Source: Cylindrospermum sp. NIES-4074 (GTDB lineage: Bacteria; Cyanobacteriota; Cyanobacteriia; Cyanobacteriales; Nostocaceae). From it: 64,000 nt of DNA. The notes under the pieces were generated by a model, which made no database searches, was not told the origin of the DNA, and saw only the letters and a list, made by a program, of their open reading frames with translations. The DNA is taken from assembly GCA_003994795.1 (NCBI GenBank), contig AP018269.1, positions 4,551,677 to 4,615,676 on the forward strand, given 5' to 3'. The stretch's first letter is position 1. Each line of letters begins with the position of its first letter. Both the position numbers and the translations under genes were made by a program. Shown here piece after piece: positions 1-7,981 of this stretch.

Positions 1-3000
1 CCAATAATCAGGTCGTCAAAGCCGTCACCGTTGACATCCCCGGCACTGCTGACAGAGTTGCCTGAGAAGTCACCCTCTGTGATGCCGTTAATAGCGAAAC
101 CGTTAACGCCGTTGAGGGTGGAGAGGTTGAGGGTTGGGCCAAAGCCGTTGATGGTGACGTTCACAGTTGCTGTGCTAGTGCCACCGTTGCGATCGCTGAT
201 AGTATAAGCGAAACTGTCGCTGGCAGTGGCTCCCACACCCAAAGATTCAAATTGACCGTTAGGGTTGTAGACAAAACTGCCATTGCTATTGAGGGTAAGG
301 ATTGCACCAGAAGTTAAAGTCACGGAGTTGCCCACAGCCGCAGCATTGCCATTCACCTGTGTCACCGTAAAAACGTCGTCATTCGGGTCACTGTCAGGTG
401 TACTGGGATTGGCAACTAGCACATTCCCACTGAAAACCCTATTCTCATTCGTGCTGAAAGCATCATTGACAGCAACAGGGGGTTGATTAAGAGAAGGACT
501 TACTGCCACTGTCGTCGTTGCCACTGCACTCGTGTTATTGAAAGGTTGCCCGTCATCGACGACAAACTCAATTATTCGGTTGGTGGTGTTGGGAGAGGCA
601 TCTGTATTGTTATAGGTAAGGCTGGCAAGGACTTGTCGGTAATTGGCAATTGTATCGATGCCGCTGAGGGTGAGAATGCCTGTGGTGGCATCGTAAGTAG
701 CGGTGATGTTGCCAATGGCAGTAGCGCCGAGACTTTCGGCTGTGCCATCCAAGAGATTAGTAATGGTGATGGTAGCACCAGCTAGGGTAGCATTGTTGTC
801 CGTCAGGGTGAAGTCGCTATCAACAATCGAGACGGGACTGCCAGTAAAGGTGGTGCTAAAATCAATCCCCAAAAAGTCACTCCTGCCGCCAGTACCGATA
901 TTAGCATCGCCAAACACCACGTAGCTCTGCCCTGATTGGGAGCCGTTGGGGTCGGCATTGGGTGCCCCGATAATCAGGTCGTCGAAGCCGTCGCCGTTGA
1001 TATCCCCAGCACTGCTGACCGATTTGCCTGAGTAGTCACCCGCTGCGATGCCGTTAATAGCAAAGCCGTTAGCGGCGTAGAGGGTCGGACTAAAGCCACT
1101 GCTGCTGCCAAATACCACGTAGCTCCGCCCAGATCCAGAGCCGTTGGGGTCGGCAAGGAATGCCCCGATAATCACGTCGTCGAAACCGTCGCCGTTGACA
1201 TCCCCGGCACTGCTGACAGAGGAGCCTGATTGGTCATATGCGGCGAAGCGGTTGATGGCGAAGCCGTTAGCGCCGTTGAGGGTGGAGAGGTTGAGGGTGG
1301 GGCTAAAGCCACTGCTGCTGCCAAACACCACGTAGCTCTGCCCTGATAAAAAGCCGTTGGGGTCGGCACCAGATGCCCCGATAATCAGGTCGTCGAAGCC
1401 GTCGCCGTTGATATCCCCGGCATTGCTGACAGAGTAGCCTGATCCATCATATGCGGTGATGCCGTTGATGGCGAAGCCGTTAGCGCCGTTGAGGGTGGAG
1501 AGGTTGAGGGTGGAGCTAAAGCCACTGTTGCTGCCAAACACCACGTAGCTCTGCCCTGAATAAGTGCCGTTGGGGTCGGCAAGGAATGCCCCGATAATCA
1601 GGTCGTCGAAGCCATCACCGTTGACATCCCCGGCATTGCTGATAGATTCGCCTAAGAAGTCACCCGCTGCGATGCCGTTAATAGCGAAGCCGTTAGCGCC
1701 GTTGAGGGTGGAGAGGTTGAAGGTGGAGCTAAAGCCACTACTGCTGCCAAACACCACGTAGCTCTGCCCTGAAGAAAAAGAGCCGTTGGGGTCGGCATTG
1801 GGTGCCCCGATAATCAGGTCGTCGAAGCCGTCGCCGTTGACATCCCCTGCACTGCTGACCGATTTGCCTGAGTAGTCACCCTCTGCGATGCCATTGATGG
1901 CGAAGCCATTAGCGCCGTTGAGGGTGGAGAGGTTGAGGGTGGAGCTAAAGCCGCTACTGCTGCCAAACACCACGTAGCTCTGCCCTGAATAAGAGCCGTT
2001 GGGGGAGGCATTGGGTGCCCCGATAATCAGGTCGTCGAAGCCGTCGCCGTTGACATCCCCGGCACTGCTGACAGAGGAGCCTGAGAAGTCACGCTCTGCG
2101 ATGCCGTTAATAGCGAAGCCGTTAGCGCCGTTGAGGCTGGAGGGGTTGAGGATTGGACTAAAGCCACTGCTGCGGCCAAACACCACGTAGGTCTGCCCCG
2201 ATTGGGAGCCGTTGGGGGAGGCATTGGGTGCCCCAATAATCAGGTCGTCGAAGCCGTCGCCATTGATATCCCCAGCGCTGCTCACAGAGGAGCCTAATGA
2301 GTCAAACCCTTCGATGCCATTGATGACAAAGCCACCGAGTTTGTCGAGGTCGAGGTCGAGGACGGGGGCGCGGTTGCCGCCTTTGATGGTGAGATTAACC
2401 GTTGCTGTGCTGATGCCACCATTGCCATCATTGATCGTATAAGTAAAACTATCACTGGCAGTGGCTCCCACACTCAAAGATTCAAATTGACCCTGAGGGT
2501 TGTAGACAAAACTGCCATTGCTATTGAGGGTAAGGATTGCACCAGAAGTTAAAGTAATGGAGTTGCCTACAGCCGCAGCATTGCCATTCACCTGTGTCAC
2601 CGTTAAAGTGTCGTTGTCTGGGTCACTGTCAGGTGTGGTGGGATTGGCAATTAGCACATTCCCACTGAAAACCCTATTCTCATTCGTGCTGAAAGCATCA
2701 TTGACAGCAACGGGGGGTTGATTAGGAGAAGGACTTACTGCCACCGTCGTCCTTGCCACTGAACTCGTGTTACTGAAAGGTTGCCCGTCATCGACCACAA
2801 ACTCAATTACTCGGTTAGTGGCGTTGGGAGAGGCATCTGTATTGTTATAGGTAAGGCTGGCAAGGACTTGTCGGTAATTGGCAATTGTATCGATGCCGCT
2901 GAGGGTGAGAATGCCTGTGGTGGCATTGTAAGTAGCGGTGATGTTGCCAATGGCAGTAGCGGCGAGACTTTCGGATGTGCCATCCAAGAGATTAGTAATG

Positions 3001-6000
3001 GTGATGGTAGCACCAGCTAGGGTAGCTTTGTTGTCCGTCAGGGTGAAGTCGCTATCAACAATCGAGACAGGAGTGCCAGTAAAGGTGGTGCTAAAATCAA
3101 TCCCCACAAAGTTAAAGTTACTGTCGAGCAGTTGGGCGAGGTTAATGCTACCGCCAGCACCGATGTTAGCTTCGCCAAACACCACGTAGCTCTGCCCTAA
3201 TTCGGAGCCGTTGAGGAAGTCACCCGGTGCCCCGATAATCAGGTCGTCGAAGCCATCACCGTTGACATCTCCGGCACTGCTGACAGAAAAGCCTGAGTAG
3301 TCACTCCCTGGGATGGCGTTAATAGCGAAGCCGTTAGCGCCGTTGAGGCTGGAGAGGTTAAGAGTCGGGTTAAAGCCACCACTGCTGCCAAACACCACGT
3401 AGCTCTGCCCTGAATAAGAGGCATTGAATGCCCCGATAATCAGGTCGTCGAAGCCGTCGCCGTTGACATCTCCAGCACTGCTGACAGAGTAGCCTGATCT
3501 GTCACCCTCTGCGATGCCGTTAATAGCGAAGCCGTTAGCGCCGTTGAGGGTGGAGAGGTTGAGGGTCGGGCTAAAGCCACTGCTGCTGCCAAATACCACG
3601 TAGCTCTGCCCTGAAAAAGAGCCGTTGCCGTTGCGGAAGTCACCCGGTGCCCCGATAATCAGGTCGTCGAAGCCGTCACCGTTGACATCCCCGGCACTGC
3701 TGACAGATCTGCCTGAGTAGTCATTCTGTGCGATGCCGTTAATAGCGAAGCCATTAGCGCCGTTGAGAGTGGAGAGGTTGAGGGTTGGGCTAAAGCCACT
3801 GCTTTTGCCAAACACCACGTAGCTCTGCCCAGAACCCGGGCCGTTGGGGTCTGCACCGAATGCTCCGATAATCAGGTCGTCGAAGCCGTCGCCGTTGACA
3901 TCTCCGGCACTGCTGACAGAGAAGCCTGAGATGTCACCCTCTGCGATGCCATTGATGGCGAAGCCGCTAACGCCGTTGAGAGTGGAGAGGTTGAGGGTCG
4001 GACTAAAGCCACTGCTGCTGCCAAACACCACGTAGCTCTGCCCTGAATAAGAGCCGTTGGGGTCGGCAAAGCGTGCCCCGATAATCAGGTCGTCGAAGCC
4101 ATCACCGTTGACATCCCCGGCACTGCTGACAGAGGAGCCTGAGAAGTCACCCTCTGCGATGCCATTGATGACGAAGCCGTTAGCGCCGTTGAGGGTGGAG
4201 AGGTTGAAGGTCGGGCTAAAGCCACTACTGCTGCCAAACACCACATAGCTTTTCCCAGATCGAAAGCCTTTGAGGGAGGCAGAGGCAAAGGGTGCCCCGA
4301 TAATCAGGTCGTCGAAGCCGTCACCGTTAACATCCCCGGCGCTACTGACAGAGGAGGCTGAGTAGTCACCATCTGCGATGCCGTTGATGGCGAAGCCGTT
4401 AGCGCCGTTGAGGGTGGAGAGGTTGAGAGTGGGGCTAAAGCCACTACTGCTGCCAAACACCACGTAGCTCTGCCCAGGTCGAAAGCGGTTGGGGGAGGCA
4501 TATCTTGCCCCAATAATCAGGTCGTCGAAGCCATCGCCGTTGATATCCCCAGCGCTGCTCACAGAGGAGCCTGATTTGTCACCCTCTGCGATGCCATTGA
4601 TGACGAAGCCACCAAGTCCGTTGAGGTCGAGGACGGGGGCGCGGTTGCCAAACACCACGTAGCTCTGCCCTGAACCAGATCTGTTGGGGTCGGCACTGGG
4701 TGCCCCGATAATCAGGTCGTCGAGGCTGTCGCCATTGATATCCCCGGCACTGCTGACAGAGTAGCCTGAATGGTTAGACGCTGCGATGCCGTTAATAGCG
4801 AAGCCGTTAGCGCCGTCGAGGGTGAAGAGGTTGAGGGTCGCGCTAAAGCCACTGTTGCTGCCAAACACCACGTAGCTCTGCCCTGATTGGAAGCTGTTGA
4901 GGGAGACAAAGGGTGCCCCGATAATCAGGTCGTCGAAGCCGTCACCGTTAACATCCCCGGCGCTACTGACAGAGGAGCCTGAGTAGTCACCATCTGCGAT
5001 GCCGTTGATGGCGAAGCCGTTAGCGCCGTTGAGGGTGGAGAGGTTGAGAGTGGGGCTAAAGCCACTACTGCTGCCAAACACCACGTAGCTCTGCCCAGGT
5101 CGAAAGCGGTTGGGGGAGGGATATCTTGCCCCAATAATCAGGTCGTCGAAGCCATCGACGTTGACATCCCCGGCACTGCTAACGGAGGAGCCTGATCCTT
5201 CACCCGCAGCGATGCCATTGATGGCGAAGCCGTTAACGCCGTTGAGGGTGGAGAGGTTGAGGGTGGGGCTAAAGCCACTGCTGCTGCCAAACACCACGTA
5301 GCTCTGCCCTGATGAAGAGCCGTTGGGGGAGGCTAAGGGTGCCCCGATAATCAGGTCGTCGAGGCCGTCACTGTTGACATCTCCGGCACTGCTGACAGAA
5401 AAGCCGGAGTTGTCACCCGCAGCGATGCCGTTAATAGCGAAGCCGTTAGCGCCGTTGAGGGTGGAGAGGTTGAGGGTGGGGCTAAAGCCACTGCTGCTGC
5501 CAAACACCACGTAGCTCCGCCCTGATGAAGAGCCGTTGGGGTCGGCACTGGGTGCCCCGATAATCAGGTCATCGAAGCCGTCGCCGTTGATATCCCCAGC
5601 ACTGCTGACAGAGCAGCCTGAGGAGTCATATACGGCGATGCCGTTAATAGCGAAGCCGTTAGCGCCGTTGAGGGTGGAGAGGTTGAGGGTGGGGCTAAAG
5701 CCACTGCTGCTGCCAAACACCACGTAACTCTGCCCAGAACCCGGGCCGTTGGGGTCGGCACTGGGTGCCCCGATAATCAGGTCGTCGAAGCCATCGCCGT
5801 TGATATCCCCAGCACTGCTGACAGAGAAGCCTGATTGGTTAGACGCTGCGATGCCGTTGATGGCGAAGCCGTTAGCGCCGTTGAGGGTGGAGAGGTTGAG
5901 GGTGGGGCTAAAGCCGCTGCTGCTGCCAAACACCACGTAGCTTTGCCCTGATAGGGAGCCGTTGGGGTCGGCACTGAGTGCCCCGATAATCAGGTCGTCG

Positions 6001-6128
6001 AAGCCGTCGCCGTTGACATCCCCGGCACTGCTGACAGAGAAGCCGGAGCCGTCACCCGCTGCGATGCCGTTAATAGCGAAGCCGTTAACGCCGTTGAGGT
6101 CAGATAAGTTGAAAACTGAATTTGCCAT
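1..6128 (-). CDS. Giant FG-GAP / cadherin-like repeat protein (partial, C-terminus outside window)
   Basis: The minus frame from the ATG at 6128 is open to the window edge (at least 2042 codons); an AAGGA-type ribosome site lies just upstream. The product begins MANSVFNLSDLNG and contains about 22 repeats of roughly 71 residues, each with a calcium-loop motif DVNGDGFDDLIIGAP, a SGQSYVVFG strand and a TLNLSTLNGANGFAINGI strand, which is the FG-GAP/integrin-alpha beta-propeller type. Order: 14 repeats, one cadherin-like block (FTLTDN...TYNNTDASPN, then PPVAVNDAFSTNENRVFSGN and TASDSFTYTINDGNGG), 7 more repeats, a second copy of the block, and at least one further repeat. No signal peptide is visible, so secretion by a C-terminal signal is inferred. 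Such proteins are usually extracellular and calcium-binding; adhesion or matrix function is inference. Short antisense and alternate-frame ORFs over this region are shadows of the repeats. Confidence 0.9.
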   Translation of the reverse strand, partial: MANSVFNLSDLNGVNGFAINGIAAGDGSGFSVSSAGDVNGDGFDDLIIGALSADPNGSLSGQSYVVFGSSSGFSPTLNLSTLNGANGFAINGIAASNQSGFSVSSAGDINGDGFDDLIIGAPSADPNGPGSGQSYVVFGSSSGFSPTLNLSTLNGANGFAINGIAVYDSSGCSVSSAGDINGDGFDDLIIGAPSADPNGSSSGRSYVVFGSSSGFSPTLNLSTLNGANGFAINGIAAGDNSGFSVSSAGDVNSDGLDDLIIGAPLASPNGSSSGQSYVVFGSSSGFSPTLNLSTLNGVNGFAINGIAAGEGSGSSVSSAGDVNVDGFDDLIIGARYPSPNRFRPGQSYVVFGSSSGFSPTLNLSTLNGANGFAINGIADGDYSGSSVSSAGDVNGDGFDDLIIGAPFVSLNSFQSGQSYVVFGSNSGFSATLNLFTLDGANGFAINGIAASNHSGYSVSSAGDINGDSLDDLIIGAPSADPNRSGSGQSYVVFGNRAPVLDLNGLGGFVINGIAEGDKSGSSVSSAGDINGDGFDDLIIGARYASPNRFRPGQSYVVFGSSSGFSPTLNLSTLNGANGFAINGIADGDYSASSVSSAGDVNGDGFDDLIIGAPFASASLKGFRSGKSYVVFGSSSGFSPTFNLSTLNGANGFVINGIAEGDFSGSSVSSAGDVNGDGFDDLIIGARFADPNGSYSGQSYVVFGSSSGFSPTLNLSTLNGVSGFAINGIAEGDISGFSVSSAGDVNGDGFDDLIIGAFGADPNGPGSGQSYVVFGKSSGFSPTLNLSTLNGANGFAINGIAQNDYSGRSVSSAGDVNGDGFDDLIIGAPGDFRNGNGSFSGQSYVVFGSSSGFSPTLNLSTLNGANGFAINGIAEGDRSGYSVSSAGDVNGDGFDDLIIGAFNASYSGQSYVVFGSSGGFNPTLNLSSLNGANGFAINAIPGSDYSGFSVSSAGDVNGDGFDDLIIGAPGDFLNGSELGQSYVVFGEANIGAGGSINLAQLLDSNFNFVGIDFSTTFTGTPVSIVDSDFTLTDNKATLAGATITITNLLDGTSESLAATAIGNITATYNATTGILTLSGIDTIANYRQVLASLTYNNTDASPNATNRVIEFVVDDGQPFSNTSSVARTTVAVSPSPNQPPVAVNDAFSTNENRVFSGNVLIANPTTPDSDPDNDTLTVTQVNGNAAAVGNSITLTSGAILTLNSNGSFVYNPQGQFESLSVGATASDSFTYTINDGNGGISTATVNLTIKGGNRAPVLDLDLDKLGGFVINGIEGFDSLGSSVSSAGDINGDGFDDLIIGAPNASPNGSQSGQTYVVFGRSSGFSPILNPSSLNGANGFAINGIAERDFSGSSVSSAGDVNGDGFDDLIIGAPNASPNGSYSGQSYVVFGSSSGFSSTLNLSTLNGANGFAINGIAEGDYSGKSVSSAGDVNGDGFDDLIIGAPNADPNGSFSSGQSYVVFGSSSGFSSTFNLSTLNGANGFAINGIAAGDFLGESISNAGDVNGDGFDDLIIGAFLADPNGTYSGQSYVVFGSNSGFSSTLNLSTLNGANGFAINGITAYDGSGYSVSNAGDINGDGFDDLIIGASGADPNGFLSGQSYVVFGSSSGFSPTLNLSTLNGANGFAINRFAAYDQSGSSVSSAGDVNGDGFDDVIIGAFLADPNGSGSGRSYVVFGSSSGFSPTLYAANGFAINGIAAGDYSGKSVSSAGDINGDGFDDLIIGAPNADPNGSQSGQSYVVFGDANIGTGGRSDFLGIDFSTTFTGSPVSIVDSDFTLTDNNATLAGATITITNLLDGTAESLGATAIGNITATYDATTGILTLSGIDTIANYRQVLASLTYNNTDASPNTTNRIIEFVVDDGQPFNNTSAVATTTVAVSPSLNQPPVAVNDAFSTNENRVFSGNVLVANPSTPDSDPNDDVFTVTQVNGNAAAVGNSVTLTSGAILTLNSNGSFVYNPNGQFESLGVGATASDSFAYTISDRNGGTSTATVNVTINGFGPTLNLSTLNGVNGFAINGITEGDFSGNSVSSAGDVNGDGFDDLII
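165..872. repeat. 708-bp segmental direct repeat, copy 1 (partner at 2400-3107)
   Basis: This segment of the FG-GAP gene is nearly identical to 2400-3107 at a constant offset of 2235 bases. It encodes the two cadherin-like domains. The copies differ at scattered bases and diverge at the edge near 872/3107, where the other copy carries about ten extra codons. Confidence 0.9.
2400..3107. repeat. 708-bp segmental direct repeat, copy 2 (partner at 165-872)
   Basis: This copy encodes the N-terminal-proximal cadherin-like block of the giant protein. Together with seven FG-GAP units it forms a higher-order repeat of about 2.2 kb, consistent with duplication of a large segment inside the gene. Confidence 0.9.
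4296..5134. repeat. 621-bp higher-order FG-GAP duplication
   Basis: The units at about 4297-4513 and 4918-5134 are almost base-for-base identical, including the rare TCGAAAGCGGTTGGGGGAGG linker and a ggcgctactgac variant not found in other units. The offset is 621 bases, about three FG-GAP units, so a block of three units was probably duplicated recently. Confidence 0.8.
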
Positions 6129-6276
6129 GAGTTTTTCCTTCGATTTGAGATTTTAGACTTTGGAAATCCCATTCAATCCCCCTTTAAAAGGCTGGAGGCA
6201 GGAGTTAGTTATTTCTTCCTCATCTCCCTGTTTGCCTTCACCCGGTAATTTGGGGTTGGTCGAGTGGTAGGGGGGA

Positions 6277-7353
6277 TCAAGAATCTGTCCCAACAGTGAT
6301 TACCCGCCGGATTTCATCGCTCTTGAAGCCAACTGCCATCGGCCGCCGCACTCCTGGTAATGCCACTACGTCATACAGTTCCATCACCACGCCTTCTAGG
6401 CGCAGGGAATGGACAATATCCCCACTTTTGAGGTCAATTACCAGCAGTCCGCAATGGGGTTCTGCCTGCTTTGCTTGCAACTTTTCATCTAGCAGCAGCC
6501 CGCTAAAGGTTTTGTTGTGCCTGGGTTGGGAAATTCCCACCACCGCAAAGTCGCCGTGAAAGGCTAATCCACGCTGATAACCTGGACAGAAAGCCACTGG
6601 TTCAAATACCCCCCGCTCTAAGTCCACATAACCAAATTCCCCTGTGCCAGAGTTGAGCAGCCACAGTTTGTCTCGATACCACCGGGGGGAGTGGGGCATT
6701 GACAGTCCTGCCAACACTATTTCGTTGCTCTCTACATCGATGACGCAACCGCCATTGGCTCGCTTGTCCCGCCATCCCTCGGCTACATCCGACTGACTCA
6801 CAGCACTGACGTACTTCGGTTTCCCTGAGCGCAGTGCCAACCCGTTGAGATGACACCTATCTTCTGCTGCTAGTTTGGAGATAAACGGGGGCTGCCACAC
6901 AGGGACGAAGCTGTAGGTTTCGCTGACTGTGGCCAGACAGCTAAATAAAGTATTGACAAATATCAATTTCTGTGAAACTTCTGATTCTGGGGAATTGCAG
7001 ATGACGATATCATGGATGTCTAAATCTCCAGTGATGTAACCCAGTTGGGGCAGGTAGAGGGCATCATAGCCGTTGTGGACTTGTCCAGGTTCGAGAGTGT
7101 TTTCCAATCGCCACAGTTGGTAGAGGGAACTCATATATAAGCTGCTTCCCTGGCTGTACAAGCCCATGCAGCGATCAAAAGTCCGCTCAAACACAGACAG
7201 CCGCTTGTCGGGTTGCAAGCCTATGAAAAACACTTTGCCTGCTTGGTAGGTGGTGAATGCCAAACTGAGATTTTGCTCATATAGCCAAGAGATGAATTGT
7301 CTAGAAGCGTTGATTTCTAGTCCACTAGGGGCAGAAACAGGAGTTTGAGTCAT
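6277..7353 (-). CDS. TIGR03032 family protein
   Basis: A 358-residue cytoplasmic-looking protein without signal peptide or membrane segments. It matches from memory the TIGR03032 family (conserved stretches SWLYEQNLSLAFTTYQAGKV, MGLYSQGSSLYMSSLYQLWR and a late GYQRGLAFHGDFAVVGISQPR), whose members resemble beta-propeller proteins and have no established reaction. Length is normal for the family. It lies about 150 bases upstream of the giant FG-GAP gene on the same strand, so co-transcription is possible; a structural or adhesion-related link is only inference. The start ATG at 7353 has no strong ribosome site. Confidence 0.8.
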   Translation of the reverse strand: MTQTPVSAPSGLEINASRQFISWLYEQNLSLAFTTYQAGKVFFIGLQPDKRLSVFERTFDRCMGLYSQGSSLYMSSLYQLWRLENTLEPGQVHNGYDALYLPQLGYITGDLDIHDIVICNSPESEVSQKLIFVNTLFSCLATVSETYSFVPVWQPPFISKLAAEDRCHLNGLALRSGKPKYVSAVSQSDVAEGWRDKRANGGCVIDVESNEIVLAGLSMPHSPRWYRDKLWLLNSGTGEFGYVDLERGVFEPVAFCPGYQRGLAFHGDFAVVGISQPRHNKTFSGLLLDEKLQAKQAEPHCGLLVIDLKSGDIVHSLRLEGVVMELYDVVALPGVRRPMAVGFKSDEIRRVITVGTDS

Positions 7354-7385
7354 TGGTGCTATTGGATTAAAAGGACTGGGTATGA

Positions 7386-7560
7386 TGTACTGATGGGAAT
7401 GGCACGCTGGTTAATGTGAGTTCGATCGCTGGAATTTGTGCTTTATCCGAATGGGCTACCGTGTACACACAAGTTGATTCTGAGCTAGTTTCTACCCCAA
7501 AAAGAGGTATTCAAATTGCCGGCAGAGTCAGCATTCCCGGAGGTTGTCCAGAGGTATAAC
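7386..7560 (+). pseudogene. Possible short-chain dehydrogenase remnant
   Basis: An open stretch without start codon reads CTDGNGTLVNVSSIAGICA and ends at a TAA near 7560. GTLVNVSSIAG resembles the central strand and catalytic-serine region of short-chain dehydrogenases, where G-x-I/L-V-N-x-S-S-x-A-G is typical. The residues after it do not continue the family. The match is short, so this may be chance. Confidence 0.3.
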
Positions 7561-7981
7561 CAGACCAGCCACCAAGTCGAGCAAGCAGCCAAGTTACCCA
7601 AGACAGCTAGGCTCCAGGATCAGGATTTTCGAGTTTTTGAGTGCGTCCTTCAAGAGATGGTGGCGATCGCTCCTCTAGGCTAGTTTTGATGAAATCGAAA
7701 AAGTCGCAACTCAAGTTCCATCAGGGTTGTAGTGTAGGTAATCGTCTCCTGCAAAAATGGATAAGGTTGATTTTATTTGTAGTAAATTATAACCGTATAT
7801 CAAAGCTAATCTATGTAATTATACTATAATTAATATTTCCCTAAAAAGTTTCTTCGTGCCCTATTTCTGCTCTTTTAAACGCTATACGAACGCGAAGGTA
7901 TTTCAATAAAAAATAAGGTAGGTATAGCTGTACCTACCCTACGGGAAGCCGTTCCACGTCTATGTGCGAAATTTAAACCCC
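7561..7981. other. Intergenic spacer, no gene recognised
   Basis: AT-rich spacer between the dehydrogenase-like fragment and the end of the P-type ATPase gene. No convincing terminator, RNA or coding signal is visible; a 62-codon open frame at 7641-7829 has no recognisable product. Confidence 0.5.

Noticed and set aside
968-6100. Regular ~213-bp periodicity that could suggest a CRISPR or tandem satellite
   Set aside because: The period is a coding repeat with intact frame and FG-GAP motifs; there are no unique spacers.
283-6172. Dozens of 60-80-codon frames on both strands over the FG-GAP region
   Set aside because: They recur once per repeat unit and are shadows of the single long minus frame, which has the repeat-protein motifs.
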